Origin: Marinobacter excellens HL-55
GTDB lineage: Bacteria > Pseudomonadota > Gammaproteobacteria > Pseudomonadales > Oleiphilaceae
Length of the DNA stretch: 64,000 bases
Assembly (NCBI GenBank): GCA_001314845.1
Contig: LJZQ01000009.1
Span: 52,996-116,995 of the forward strand
Direction: 5' to 3'
This document shows, one piece after another, positions 56,101 through 64,000 of this stretch. The notes under the pieces were generated by a model that worked only from the letters and a program-made list of their open reading frames with translations, ran no database searches and was not told the origin of the DNA. The first letter of the stretch is position 1, and the number at the start of each line of letters is the position of its first letter. A program made the translations under genes and the position numbers.

Positions 56101-56712
56101 ATCAAGCTGCTGGTGTTGGATACCGAAGTCTATTCCAACACCGGTGGCCAGCAATCCAAGGCCACGCCGATGGGGGCGGTGGCCAAGTTTGCCGCTGCTG
56201 GCAAGGAAACCCGCAAGAAAGACCTGGGCCTGCTGGCTATGAGCTATGGTCATGTTTACGTGGCACAGATTGCCATGCAGTCCCACAGCAATCAGGCCAG
56301 CAAAGCCCTGCAGGAAGCCGAAAACTACGATGGCCCGGCGCTGATCATCGCCCACAGCCCCTGCATTGCCCACGGCTATGACCTGGTGCATTCGCCGGCC
56401 CAGCAGAAGCGGGCGGTGGACAGCTGGGCCTGGCCGCTGTACCGCTTTGACCCCCGGCGCACACACGAGGGGCTGGCGCCCCTGCAGCTGGATTCGGTGC
56501 GCCAGAAAGTGCCGATAAAAGCCTACATGCAGGAGGAGGCGCGCTTCCGGATGCTGGAATTGCGGGACCCACAGCGCTATGAGCTGCTGGCAACCGCCGC
56601 TAGTGACGCAGCAAAGGAGCAGCGCGAGCTGTACATGCAACTGGCCGGAATCCACTTTGAGCCCCATGACCGGCCAAACGATCCGGACAAGGGAGCAGAG
56701 CATCATGACTGA
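53119..56712 (+). CDS. nifJ: Pyruvate:ferredoxin (flavodoxin) oxidoreductase NifJ
   Basis: This 1197-residue single-chain PFOR has all domains in order. The N-terminal pyruvate/TPP domain starts SETIAIYPITPASVMGEHAD. The gamma-like domain is near 400-600. Two 4Fe-4S motifs are present: CVQCNFCAMICP about 692-703 and CTGCGLCVEVCP about 749-760. The C-terminal TPP domain has GACAGCGETPYIRL with a further cluster Cys set, and GDGWAYDIGYGGLDHAL near 974. It converts pyruvate and CoA to acetyl-CoA, CO2 and reduced ferredoxin or flavodoxin. No nitrogenase genes are nearby, so the role is probably anaerobic or redox metabolism. Its stop overlaps the next gene by 8 bases. Confidence 0.95.
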   Translation: MAYQTLDGNEAVASVAYRLSETIAIYPITPASVMGEHADDWAALGRPNLWGQVPGVVEMQSEAGAAGAMHGALQAGSLVTTFTASQGLLLMLPNLYKIAGELTPFCMHVAARSLATHALSIFCDHSDVMSARGTGFALLASGSVQEAQDLAAIGHAVTLESRVPVLHFFDGFRTSHEIAKIVALSDDELAALVPHEGIDAHRNRRMTPDHPVLRGTSQNPDAFFQSREATNSFYQAFPERLESVMARFAEITGRQYQLFDYVGHPQAERVVMLMGSGAECAHETVEWLMAQGEKVGVLKVRLFRPFATDRFLQALPDTVKHLAVLDRTKEPGAQGEPLLLEVSGALMEAWSRGDRPTLPRVIGGRYGLSSREFTPAMVCAVFAQLNEPAPKTRFTVGVRDDVTHLSLDVDSALDIESPKTRRALFFGLGADGTVSSNKASIKILGEGTELFAQGHFVYDSKKSGATTVSHLRFGPLPIRSSYEIRQAQFVAVHAPQFLERFDVLEHAAPGAMVLLNVPWAPDEVWDRLSVEAQRALVEREAHLFVIDAAEVAEKAGLERRINTVMQVCFFALADILPREQAIAHIKESIRQTWGRRGPEVVRRNVEAVDSALTNLHEVTVPGEVTATRRRPPTVPEDAPDFVQKVTRLLMEGQGDKLPVSAFPVDGTWPTGTSQYEKRSIAQEIPIWESDLCVQCNFCAMICPHTAIVSKVFEPEAGKGAPDTFEAVPETHTPELEGLDYRIQVAPEDCTGCGLCVEVCPAKDRTQPKRKAINMRPLGDHREAEASNLAFLRSVPDVPRDRIPRDFKSLPLLIPLFEYSGACAGCGETPYIRLLTQLLGDRLLLANATGCTSIYGGNLPTTPYTVNADGRGPTWNNSLFEDAAELGLGMRMGLNKLVGRARQLLEDVKDRIPPTLYRDLTSPCATLDETAMTARREAVKRLRDWLADQPGPELDELTSLADELCPKSVWVIGGDGWAYDIGYGGLDHALASGQNIKLLVLDTEVYSNTGGQQSKATPMGAVAKFAAAGKETRKKDLGLLAMSYGHVYVAQIAMQSHSNQASKALQEAENYDGPALIIAHSPCIAHGYDLVHSPAQQKRAVDSWAWPLYRFDPRRTHEGLAPLQLDSVRQKVPIKAYMQEEARFRMLELRDPQRYELLATAASDAAKEQRELYMQLAGIHFEPHDRPNDPDKGAEHHD

Positions 56713-57706
56713 CATGGCAACCCAATGGCTCGGGCTTAACCTGTGCTCGCCACTGGTGGTCGGCGCCAGCCCGCTCACCGACGACCTGGACGCACTCAAG
56801 GCCTGCGTAGATGCTGGCGCTGGTGCAGTGGTCATGCACTCATTGTTCGAGGAACAGCTGGTGGCAGAGCAGATGGCCGCCCATCGCTTTATCGATTCCC
56901 GCATTAATATGGACGCCGAGGCCCGCTCGTTCTTTCCTGAATCCGAGGTGTTCGAGATGGGTTCCGGCAGTTACCTCAAACACCTGGAACAGTTGCAAGG
57001 CGCGCTGGATGTGCCGGTGGTTGCCTCGCTTAATGGCGTCTCAGCTGGTGGTTGGACTCAGTATGCCAGGGAGCTGGAGGAGGCTGGAGCTTCGGCGATT
57101 GAATTGAATCTCTACGACCTGGCTACGGACCCATCTGACACCGCCATTACTCTGGAACAGCGCCAGCTTAAAGTCGTGCGTTCGGTGGCGCAGCAGGTCA
57201 GTATTCCCGTCAGCGTTAAGCTGTCGCCTTTCTATTCGGCGTTACCGTCATTTGTCGCCGGGGTAGAGGCTGCGGGCGCTCATGGCCTGGTGCTGTTCAA
57301 TCGCTTCTATCAGCCAGACATGGATCTGGATGAGCTGGAACTGAGTCGGGAAGTGGTGCTGTCCACCAGCGCCGAACTGCCGGTCCGGTTGCATGCCATG
57401 GCCATGTTGTTCAATCGCACCGGGCTCGAGATGGCAGCCTCTGGCGGAGTGCACACCGGTGACGATGCCGCCAAGGCGATACTGTCTGGCGCCACCGTGG
57501 TGCAGGTGGTGTCGGCGCTATTGGCCGAAGGGCCGTCGGCGCTGGCCCGAATTACCGATGAAATGACCCAGCGCCTGACGACCATGGGCTATACCTCCCT
57601 GCCAGAGGCGCGGGGCGCTCTGTCACTGGACAATGCGCCTAACGCCCGGACCTGGGAGCGCTTGAATTACGCCCGGCTGTTGCAGGGCTGGCAGTCAATG
57701 CGGTAG
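56705..57706 (+). CDS. Dihydroorotate dehydrogenase-like flavoprotein
   Basis: This 333-residue FMN-type TIM barrel is related to dihydroorotate dehydrogenase (NLCSPLVVGASPLTDDLDAL; VPVVASLNGVSAGGW; GASAIELNLYDLA; SVKLSPFYSALPSF; ASGGVHTGDDAAKAILSGA). It is not the pyrimidine-pathway enzyme: the active-site region differs, and it overlaps nifJ by 8 bases (ATG 56705, nifJ stop 56712), a translational coupling. A partner role with PFOR, perhaps as an alternative electron acceptor or another reductase, is inference. The substrate is unknown. Confidence 0.85.
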   Translation: MTDMATQWLGLNLCSPLVVGASPLTDDLDALKACVDAGAGAVVMHSLFEEQLVAEQMAAHRFIDSRINMDAEARSFFPESEVFEMGSGSYLKHLEQLQGALDVPVVASLNGVSAGGWTQYARELEEAGASAIELNLYDLATDPSDTAITLEQRQLKVVRSVAQQVSIPVSVKLSPFYSALPSFVAGVEAAGAHGLVLFNRFYQPDMDLDELELSREVVLSTSAELPVRLHAMAMLFNRTGLEMAASGGVHTGDDAAKAILSGATVVQVVSALLAEGPSALARITDEMTQRLTTMGYTSLPEARGALSLDNAPNARTWERLNYARLLQGWQSMR

Positions 57707-57756
57707 CGGGTCTCTGAGCCGGGCTCGAGCCTAGCCCTTAAGCAACCGCAAGGCGT

Positions 57757-58161
57757 TCAGCGGTTCTGGTCTGGCACTTCCCGAATGCGGCCATGCTCAT
57801 CAATGGCGACGTACACAAACAGCCCTTCGGTCACCTTACGGGGATTTTTCGCGGTACGGTCCAGGGTCCAGACCTCCACATTGATTTTCATCGAGCTGCG
57901 GCCGATGTCGACCAACTCGCAGTAGCAACTGACCTGAGAGCCCACCCGCAGCGGTGACAGAAATTCCATCCGATCCATAGCGACAGTCGCATTGCGGCCC
58001 AGGGAGATGCGACCTGCCATGGTGGCCGCAGCGATGTCCATTTGTTTGACCAGCCAGCCGGCAAAGACGTCGCCATTGGCATTGGTGTCTGAGGGCAGAG
58101 GGATAATTTGCAGCGTCAGTTCACCGCGAGGGGTGGGTTTGTCATCATCGTATGCCGTCAT
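57757..58161 (-). CDS. Acyl-CoA thioesterase (YciA-like hotdog protein)
   Basis: This 134-residue hotdog-fold protein has the acyl-CoA thioesterase active-site region PSDTNANGDVFAGWLVKQMD (Asn and Asp positions as in YciA) and MDRMEFLSPLRVGSQVSCYC. It hydrolyses acyl-CoA esters, of short to long chain in family members, in the cytoplasm. I chose the ATG at 58161; the longer frame to 58230 adds 23 unlikely residues. It converges with the DHOD-like gene and its upstream side faces the pst operon, giving a 193-base divergent gap with the PHO box. Confidence 0.88.
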   Translation of the reverse strand: MTAYDDDKPTPRGELTLQIIPLPSDTNANGDVFAGWLVKQMDIAAATMAGRISLGRNATVAMDRMEFLSPLRVGSQVSCYCELVDIGRSSMKINVEVWTLDRTAKNPRKVTEGLFVYVAIDEHGRIREVPDQNR

Positions 58162-58264
58162 GAAAGTTGCTCGTATTGATGCTTGTGAGTTGTTTTCCTT
58201 GCATGGTAACGGGCTGGCGGCGCTCTGCAAGAAAATTTGAGCAATGTGATCTATATTTCAACAG

Positions 58265-58298
58265 CTGTAACAAAGTTGTCATGAAGTGCTTTTAGGAT
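58265..58298 (+). promoter_or_regulatory. PHO box and -10 region of pstS
   Basis: CTGTAAC (58265-58271), four bases and TTGTCAT (58276-58282) match the 7-4-7 direct repeat bound by PhoB. TAGGAT (58293-58298) sits ten bases further on, the expected -10 distance in a PhoB-activated promoter. No phoB or phoR gene is in the window. Confidence 0.75.
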
Positions 58299-58354
58299 GC
58301 ACCTATCGGTAAAGAAGATCCTTACACAACGTCCACCGATAATGGAGACTTAAC

Positions 58355-59404
58355 GTGATGAAACTGAAAGCAGCTCTTACCTCTGTCGCCCTGGCGGGCA
58401 GCATTGCCGCCGTGTCCACTCCGGCCATGGCCCGTGACACCATCAACATTGTAGGTTCCTCTACTGTTTATCCGTTCGCCACCGTGGTTGCCGAGCGTTT
58501 TGGTCGTAACACCGACTTCCCGACTCCGAAGCTTGAGTCTACCGGCTCCGGCGGCGGTCTGAAGCTGTTCTGTGAAGGTGTTGGTACACAGCACCCGGAT
58601 ATCACCAATGCTTCTCGTCGCATGAAGCCTAGCGAATTTGAATTGTGCCAATCCAATGGCGTCAAGGAAATCACCGAAGTGCGCATCGGTGCTGACGGTA
58701 TCGTGATTGCCAATTCCAAAGAAGCGGCCAAGGCTGACTTCTCTCTGAAACAGGTTTTCCTGGCCCTGGCCAAAGAAGTGCCTGATCCCAACGGCGGCGA
58801 CAAGCTGGTTGCCAACCCTTACCAGAAGTGGAGCGACATCGACTCCAGCCTGCCGAACAAGGCCATCAGCGTAATGGGTCCCCCCCCGACCTCCGGTACC
58901 CGTGACGCCTTCGTTGAAATCGCCATGCAGGGTGGCTGCAAGCAGTACGATTTCATCAAGAAGATGGACAAGAGCGACATGAAATCCGTGTGTCACTCCA
59001 TGCGTGAAGACGGCGCGTTCATCGAAGCTGGCGAGAACGATAACCTGATTGTTCAGCGTCTGGCACAGGATTCAGGCACCTACGGTGTCTTCGGTTACAG
59101 CTTCCTGATGGAAAATTCTGGCCAAATTCAGGCAGCTACCATCAACGGTGTCGAGCCGACCCCGGAAGCCATCTCCAGCGAAGACTACCCGGTTGCCCGT
59201 TCACTGTGGTTCTACATCAAGGAGGCGCACGTTGGTGTTGTTCCGGGTATCCAGGAATACGTTGCCGAGTTCACCAGCGAGAGCACCTGGGGCGACAACG
59301 GCTACCTGGTTGACGTAGGTCTGATTCCGAGCCCGCGCAACGAGCGTATGGAAATTGCCAAGCGCGCCAAGGAACTGCAGCCGATGACCGGCAAAGAACT
59401 GTAA
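58355..59404 (+). CDS. pstS: Phosphate ABC transporter substrate-binding protein PstS
   Basis: This protein of about 349 residues has a signal peptide (cleavage after PAMA, residue 26). Phosphate-binding segments include INIVGSSTVYPFATVVAERF, STGSGGGLKLFCEGVGTQHP, TNASRRMKPSEFELC, SVMGPPPTSGTRDAFVEIAM and AQDSGTYGVFGYSFL. It captures phosphate in the periplasm for PstCAB. The GTG at 58355 (GGAG seven bases upstream) and the ATG at 58358 are both possible starts. A PHO box lies upstream, and a strong hairpin follows the gene before pstC. Confidence 0.93.
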   Translation: MMKLKAALTSVALAGSIAAVSTPAMARDTINIVGSSTVYPFATVVAERFGRNTDFPTPKLESTGSGGGLKLFCEGVGTQHPDITNASRRMKPSEFELCQSNGVKEITEVRIGADGIVIANSKEAAKADFSLKQVFLALAKEVPDPNGGDKLVANPYQKWSDIDSSLPNKAISVMGPPPTSGTRDAFVEIAMQGGCKQYDFIKKMDKSDMKSVCHSMREDGAFIEAGENDNLIVQRLAQDSGTYGVFGYSFLMENSGQIQAATINGVEPTPEAISSEDYPVARSLWFYIKEAHVGVVPGIQEYVAEFTSESTWGDNGYLVDVGLIPSPRNERMEIAKRAKELQPMTGKEL

Positions 59405-59435
59405 GGGTCTCGCAGAGCACGTTATGGATGACGAA

Positions 59436-59469
59436 AAAGGAACGCGGGCCTCACGGTCCGCGTTCCTTT
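59436..59469 (+). terminator. Hairpin between pstS and pstC, likely partial terminator
   Basis: Arms of 15 bases, 59436-59450 and 59455-59469, pair with one G-T wobble around a TCAC loop, with a T-rich 3' side. Such a hairpin would raise pstS mRNA over the downstream permease genes; it also may define a 3' end. Confidence 0.85.
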
Positions 59470-59552
59470 GTTACATTCGTGTGAATATTTTGTGCGGCAA
59501 ACTGGCAAAATAGACGCCGAGCCAATTTCAAGCCATCAACACAGAGACTGAT

Positions 59553-60941
59553 ATGCAGACGGCTAATCTTCTGCCCCTGGTTCTGGTTCTCGCCGTAGTT
59601 GCCTATGGCCTCGCTTACATGCGATCCCGGGCCGTGGCAGCGCCCCTGGGCGGCATCCGGAATCTCAAAGCACTTCCTTTTTACTACGCAGCGCGGGCAG
59701 CACTCTGGTGTGCCATCCCCGCGCTGATTGTTCTCGCAGCCTGGGCCGGCTTTGAAGGCAAGGTTATCCAGGGCATCGTGATCGCATCGTTGCCGCAGGA
59801 TGTCTGGCCTGAATCCGCCGGAGAGGCGAGCCTGATTCTTTCCCAGATCAGTAACGTCGCGGCAGGAAAGCTGAATCCGGAATTTGTGCCAGAGCATATT
59901 GTCGGGGCTGCGTCGGTGCTTGAGACGATGGATGATCAGAGCGAGAACTTTAAAGCCGCTCTGGTTTTGCTGGTGGCTGTATCCGGTGCCGCGTTTGCGT
60001 GGACCCGTGTTTCGCCTCACATCAACGCAAGGATCAATGTCGAGACAACCCTTCGCCGCATTTTTTTTGTTTGCGCGGCATTGGCGGTACTGACCACGGC
60101 GGGTATCGTTTTTTCGGTGATTCTGGAGACAATCCGGTTCTTCGGTCGGGTTCCGATCAGCGATTTTCTGTTCAGCACCAGCTGGAGCCCCCAGACGGCC
60201 CTGCGGGCGGACCAGGTAGGTTCAGAGGGGGCTTTCGGGGTTATCCCATTGTTTACCGGTACCCTGTTGATTTCAGCCATTGCCCTGCTGGTGGCCGTGC
60301 CGGTTGGTCTCTTGTCAGCGATTTACCTATCCGAGTACGCCAGCAGGCGCGTGCGTTCGTCCGCAAAGCCTTTGCTGGAAATGCTGGCGGGTATTCCGAC
60401 CGTCGTCTACGGGTTCTTTGCCGCGTTGACCGTAGCGCCGTTCATCCGGGAGCTTGCCGAAACGGTGGGCCTGGAAGCTTCGTCTCAAAGCGCACTGGCT
60501 GCGGGCCTGGTCATGGGCATTATGATTGTGCCTTTCGTGTCTTCTCTCTCTGACGATGTTATCAACGCGGTTCCCCAGTCCATGCGTGACGGTTCCCTGG
60601 CGCTGGGCGCGACCCAGTCTGAAACCATGAAGAAGGTTATTTTCCCCGCCGCGCTGCCGGGAATTATTGGTGGCATTCTGCTGGCTGCTTCCCGTGCCAT
60701 TGGTGAAACCATGATTGTCGTGATGGCCGCGGGGCTGGCCGCAAACCTGACAGCGAATCCCCTGGAGTCGGTAACAACCGTGACTGTGCAGATTGCAACG
60801 TTGCTGGTGGGTGACCAGGAGTTTGACAGTGCCAAAACGCTGTCCGCATTTGCCCTGGGTATGCTGTTGTTCATCGTTACGCTGCTGCTGAACGTGGTAG
60901 CGCTCAAGATCGTTCGCAAGTATAGGGAACAGTATGACTGA
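59553..60941 (+). CDS. pstC: Phosphate ABC transporter permease PstC, long form
   Basis: This 462-residue permease has the core domain at about 170-462 (ILETIRFFGRVPISDFLFST; EYASRRVRSSAKPLLEMLAG; IPTVVYGFFAALTVAPFIRE). The inner-membrane transport signature is GSLALGATQSETMKKVIFPA. About 165 extra N-terminal residues with three further hydrophobic stretches precede it, making it much longer than E. coli PstC (319). It forms the phosphate channel with PstA. Its last 8 bases overlap the pstA start. Confidence 0.93.
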   Translation: MQTANLLPLVLVLAVVAYGLAYMRSRAVAAPLGGIRNLKALPFYYAARAALWCAIPALIVLAAWAGFEGKVIQGIVIASLPQDVWPESAGEASLILSQISNVAAGKLNPEFVPEHIVGAASVLETMDDQSENFKAALVLLVAVSGAAFAWTRVSPHINARINVETTLRRIFFVCAALAVLTTAGIVFSVILETIRFFGRVPISDFLFSTSWSPQTALRADQVGSEGAFGVIPLFTGTLLISAIALLVAVPVGLLSAIYLSEYASRRVRSSAKPLLEMLAGIPTVVYGFFAALTVAPFIRELAETVGLEASSQSALAAGLVMGIMIVPFVSSLSDDVINAVPQSMRDGSLALGATQSETMKKVIFPAALPGIIGGILLAASRAIGETMIVVMAAGLAANLTANPLESVTTVTVQIATLLVGDQEFDSAKTLSAFALGMLLFIVTLLLNVVALKIVRKYREQYD

Positions 60942-62211
60942 TCAACGTTCTCAGGCGGAGATTGTCCGCAACTCCCTCAAGCGTCGTTATAGAAAGGAAC
61001 GCCGGTTCCGGATGTATGGCATGCTGGCGATATTCATTGCCCTTGCCTCCCTGGCTATTCTTTTTGCGGACATTATCACCAAAGGCCACACAGGGTTCGT
61101 CAAGACCACGATTACTCTGGATGTGACCCTGGATTCCGACATGATGTACCTCGATGATCCCTCCGATGAGGATCAGTTGTCCATGGCGGATTTTGTTGCG
61201 CCTCTCATTGCGGCCCTGCAGGAGCATATTCCGGAGGCCGACAGTGCGGCTGAGAAGCGGGAATTGGGCCGGTTGATCGGTAGTTATGGTGCCAGTGAGG
61301 TTCGGAATCTATTAAAAGATAACCCGGACTTGCTTAACACCACGCAAACCATCGAGTTTCTGGCGCACGATCGGGTCTCAACCTACGTCAAGCACGCTGA
61401 CAACCCGCGGTACAGCGTTAAACTGTCTGAACAGCAGCAACGCTGGGTGGACGAACTGCAGGAAAAGGGCGTTATCGATACCAGCTTCAACGATGTCCTG
61501 TTCAGTCGGGGTGACTCCAGAGAGCCTGCCAATGCGGGTATTCTCGGGGCGATTGTCGGTTCTCTGTTGACCATGGTGGTTACACTGGTGATTGCGTTTC
61601 CTGTGGGTATTGCCGCCGCGGTATACCTGGAGGAATTTGCACCCCAGAACAAGATTACTGACTTTATTGAGGTCAATATCAATAATCTGGCCGCCGTTCC
61701 GTCTATCATTTTTGGTCTGCTTGGCCTGGCGGTGTTTATCGGTCTCTTCGGTATGCCGCGTTCGGTCCCGGTTGTGGGCGGCATGGTCTTGGCGCTGATG
61801 ACGCTGCCTACCATCATCATCTCCGGAAGAGCGGCGATCAAGAGCGTGCCGCCATCCATACGCGAGGCCGCAGAAGGTGTTGGTGCCTCCAAGATGCAGG
61901 TGGTGCTTCATCATGTGATACCTCTGGCGATGCCCGGCATGTTGACCGGCTCCATCATCGGCATGGCCCAGGCCCTGGGGGAGACCGCACCTTTGCTGTT
62001 GATTGGTATGGTGGCCTTCATTGTGGATGTACCGGGTGGATTTTTTGATTCAGCGACCGTGCTACCCGTGCAGATATACCTTTGGGCCAGTAGCTCTGAA
62101 CAAGGCTTCATCGAGTTGGCGTCTGCCGGCATCATGGTGTTGCTCACTTTCATGATCACTATGAACGCACTCGCCATCTGGCTCCGTAAACGTCTTGAGC
62201 GTCGGTGGTAA
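60934..62211 (+). CDS. pstA: Phosphate ABC transporter permease PstA, long form
   Basis: This 425-residue permease has its first membrane helix at about 29-46, then an inserted periplasmic region of about 140 residues ([16 protein letters not shown] to [16 protein letters not shown]). The usual permease core follows from about 200 ([60 protein letters not shown], the EAA-type loop). E. coli PstA has 296 residues, so the insert is distinctive. It overlaps pstC by 8 bases and pstB begins 11 bases after its stop. Confidence 0.93.
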   Translation: MTDQRSQAEIVRNSLKRRYRKERRFRMYGMLAIFIALASLAILFADIITKGHTGFVKTTITLDVTLDSDMMYLDDPSDEDQLSMADFVAPLIAALQEHIPEADSAAEKRELGRLIGSYGASEVRNLLKDNPDLLNTTQTIEFLAHDRVSTYVKHADNPRYSVKLSEQQQRWVDELQEKGVIDTSFNDVLFSRGDSREPANAGILGAIVGSLLTMVVTLVIAFPVGIAAAVYLEEFAPQNKITDFIEVNINNLAAVPSIIFGLLGLAVFIGLFGMPRSVPVVGGMVLALMTLPTIIISGRAAIKSVPPSIREAAEGVGASKMQVVLHHVIPLAMPGMLTGSIIGMAQALGETAPLLLIGMVAFIVDVPGGFFDSATVLPVQIYLWASSSEQGFIELASAGIMVLLTFMITMNALAIWLRKRLERRW

Positions 62212-62222
62212 GGAGATTATTT

Positions 62223-63110
62223 ATGAACACTATGAACCCAACCGTAACCAGCGAAGCGGCTATGCCTGAAGAAAAGATCGTCTCTGTAAAGGAAGAAAGA
62301 CCGGCGGAAACCGTCATTGAAGAGGGGAAGACCGTAGGTCATCCTCTTTCGGACGACCCGAAGTTCAAACTTCGTAATGTTGAAGTGTTCTACGGCGAGG
62401 ATCGGGCCATCAAGAATATCAGCCTGGATATTGGCCGTAACGAAGTCATTGCCTTCATCGGTCCCTCCGGCTGTGGCAAGTCAACGTTTCTTCGATGCCT
62501 GAACCGGATGAACGACAGTATCGATATCTGTCGGGTCAAGGGTCAGTTGGCCATTGACGACCATGATATTTACGATCCGAAGCGCGATGTTGTGGAGTTG
62601 CGGGCCAGGGTTGGCATGGTGTTCCAGAAGCCGAACCCTTTTCCCAAGTCCATCTATGACAACGTAGCCTACGGCCCCCGTATTCATGGTTTGGCCAACC
62701 GCAAGTCGGACCTGGACGACATAGTTGAGAGTAGTCTGCGCAAAGCCGGCCTCTGGGATGAAGCCAAGGACCGACTTGATGCGATTGCGACGGGCATGTC
62801 GGGCGGCCAGCAGCAGCGCTTGTGTATTGCTCGTGCCATCGCAGTTAGCCCGGAAGTGATCCTGATGGATGAGCCCTGTTCTGCGCTGGACCCCATCGCC
62901 ACCGCCAAGGTGGAGGAGTTGATTGCCGAGATGTCGGAAAGCTACACCATCGTGATCGTGACTCACTCTATGCAGCAGGCGGCCCGGGTCTCCCACCGCA
63001 CCGCGTACTTCCACCTGGGGCACCTGGTGGAGGTGAATGAGACTGACAAGGTGTTTACCTCTCCGGAACACGAGTTGACCGAATCCTACATTACTGGCCG
63101 CTTTGGTTGA
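62223..63110 (+). CDS. pstB: Phosphate ABC transporter ATPase PstB
   Basis: This 295-residue ABC ATPase has Walker [21 protein letters not shown] (about residue 78-97), a Q loop in [20 protein letters not shown], the signature [16 protein letters not shown], Walker [14 protein letters not shown] and H-loop [12 protein letters not shown]. An acidic N-terminal extension of about 45 residues precedes the ATPase. It energises PstCA and, with PhoU, reports phosphate status to PhoR. The ATG at 62223 is set by AAGGAG seven bases upstream; the in-frame GTG at 62205 overlaps pstA. Confidence 0.95.
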   Translation: MNTMNPTVTSEAAMPEEKIVSVKEERPAETVIEEGKTVGHPLSDDPKFKLRNVEVFYGEDRAIKNISLDIGRNEVIAFIGPSGCGKSTFLRCLNRMNDSIDICRVKGQLAIDDHDIYDPKRDVVELRARVGMVFQKPNPFPKSIYDNVAYGPRIHGLANRKSDLDDIVESSLRKAGLWDEAKDRLDAIATGMSGGQQQRLCIARAIAVSPEVILMDEPCSALDPIATAKVEELIAEMSESYTIVIVTHSMQQAARVSHRTAYFHLGHLVEVNETDKVFTSPEHELTESYITGRFG

Positions 63111-63141
63111 TCGCAGCCCCGGAACATTGGAGATAACCGCT

Positions 63142-63864
63142 ATGCCGAATAAAAAGGACGATGTATACGGAGATCACATCTCCGCGAAGTTCAATGATGA
63201 ACTGACAGAGCTTAAAACCCAGTTTTTGAACATGGGCGGTCTGGTTGAAAGCCAAGTAGAGCAGGCGCTTCAGGCTCTGGTAGACAGTGATGGCCAGTTG
63301 GCGGAGCAGACTCGCCTGAAAGACAAAGTAGTCGATGAGATGGAAACCAATCTGGATGAAGAGGCCATACTGGTTATCGCCCGTCGGCAGCCCACTGCGC
63401 GGGATCTGCGCCTGGTGATTTCGGTCATCAAGATGGTGGCAGATCTTGAGCGAGTGGGCGATGAGGCCAAGAAGATTGCCAAGATGGCCATCAAGTTGAC
63501 GGAAGAGGGCCAGGCGCCGCGGGGCTATGTGGAAGTTCGTCACATTGGTACCCACGTGCTGAGCATGCTGCACGATGCGCTTGATGCCTTTGCCCGGCTG
63601 GATGCTGATCAGGCGTTACGAGTCATGAAAGAAGACAAGCGGGTGGATGAAGAGTACCAGGCTGCGGCCAGGGCTTTGCTTACGTTCATGATGGAAGATA
63701 CCCGTAACATCAGTCGCTGCATGATGGTGATGTGGGTGCTGCGCGCCCTTGAGCGCGTTGGCGATCATGCCTGCAACATTGCCGAGCATGTGATTTTCAT
63801 GGCCAAGGGTGAAGATGTTCGTCATACGCCGATGGAAGAAGCGGAGCGGGTAGTCGGCCGGTAA
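63142..63864 (+). CDS. phoU: Phosphate signalling complex protein PhoU
   Basis: This 240-residue all-helical protein has two PhoU repeats (SQVEQALQALVDSDGQLAEQ; LVISVIKMVADLERVGDEAK; MVMWVLRALERVGDHACNIA), each with the metal-binding E/D-x3-D pattern. It inhibits PhoR signalling when phosphate is sufficient and tunes Pst activity. The ATG at 63142 follows GGAG by nine bases; a TTG-initiated frame from 63103 was rejected. It ends the pst operon, 14 bases before a long inverted repeat. Confidence 0.94.
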   Translation: MPNKKDDVYGDHISAKFNDELTELKTQFLNMGGLVESQVEQALQALVDSDGQLAEQTRLKDKVVDEMETNLDEEAILVIARRQPTARDLRLVISVIKMVADLERVGDEAKKIAKMAIKLTEEGQAPRGYVEVRHIGTHVLSMLHDALDAFARLDADQALRVMKEDKRVDEEYQAAARALLTFMMEDTRNISRCMMVMWVLRALERVGDHACNIAEHVIFMAKGEDVRHTPMEEAERVVGR

Positions 63865-63878
63865 TCCGTCCAGTCTCG

Positions 63879-64000
63879 GGGGCGGGCCGCTGTGCCATAG
63901 TGCCTTCCGGGACCATCTTTGGCCATGGATGGCCAAAGCTGAGAGCCCACGGACGGCTCGAGCGCGTCCCGGAAGGCACTATGGCACAGCGGCCCGCCCC
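63879..64000. repeat. Long inverted repeat with conserved-core loop (copy 2, reaches window end)
   Basis: The arms 63879-63913 and 63966-64000 are exact reverse complements over 35 bases, and the repeat may extend past the window. The 52-base loop has a perfect inner hairpin CTTTGGCCAT-GG-ATGGCCAAAG (63917-63938), then GAGCCCA, GGACGG and GAGCG, the same words as in the 22172-22286 element. It lies just after phoU and could end the pst transcript. Confidence 0.92.

Overview
The window reads as a chromosomal stretch of a free-living, motile, Gram-negative gammaproteobacterium. Gene content and protein style (NhaB, extended PstC/PstA, NifJ with a DHOD-like partner, OmpA with thrombospondin-type repeats, many c-di-GMP proteins) point to a marine Marinobacter-like organism. 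That assignment is inference from recognised families, not from a marker gene. About 52 protein genes fill the window densely. I saw no rRNA, tRNA, CRISPR array, transposase or prophage, and no gene-free gap longer than 300 bases.

Region 1 (1-14.9 kb) is dominated by signal transduction. Two sensor proteins coupled by an ATGA overlap run leftward. They face a rightward set of an HPt/receiver/GGDEF protein, a receiver-HDOD protein and a lone receiver. Then come DUF2288, a LysO-type lysine exporter, a Tat-type NMT1-like lipoprotein coupled to a PhnD-PAS-PAS-GGDEF diguanylate cyclase, a Na/Pi cotransporter, an HD-GYP phosphodiesterase and a TatD hydrolase. c-di-GMP synthesis and breakdown enzymes are therefore close together.

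Region 2 (15-32.8 kb) is housekeeping and catabolism: PPK2, D-amino acid dehydrogenase, a methyltransferase, an OmpA-like porin, a UvrD-like helicase, DUF2237, TmcA, an ankyrin lipoprotein, a 3-hydroxyisobutyryl-CoA hydrolase-like protein, a cytochrome c, PpnN, ThiI, and a divergent pair (acetylpolyamine amidohydrolase-like / succinate-semialdehyde dehydrogenase-like) that suggests polyamine or GABA use.

Region 3 (32.8-40 kb) holds a leftward MCP - porin - small PstS-like protein operon, uvrD with a possible SOS box, mntP and uppP. Region 4 (40-45 kb) is an arsenic-resistance island. ArsH and ACR3 diverge from an ArsC-ArsR fusion, an arsenate-linked GAPDH and ArsJ. The shared promoter carries an exact 16-nt phased repeat. 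Together these genes encode both the arsenite and the arseno-phosphoglycerate export routes.

Region 5 (45-57.7 kb) has an SDR - MFS - tRNA-queuosine mannosyltransferase-like operon, NhaB, a SulP transporter with a tandem Usp protein, and NifJ translationally overlapped with a DHOD-like flavoprotein. Region 6 (57.7-64 kb) is a thioesterase followed by pstS-pstC-pstA-pstB-phoU, with a PHO box before pstS and a strong hairpin between pstS and pstC.

The main unexplained structures are two long hairpin elements, at 22172-22286 and 63879-64000. They share an inner CCATGGATGG hairpin and flanking loop words, but their outer arms are unrelated in sequence and each is perfectly self-paired.
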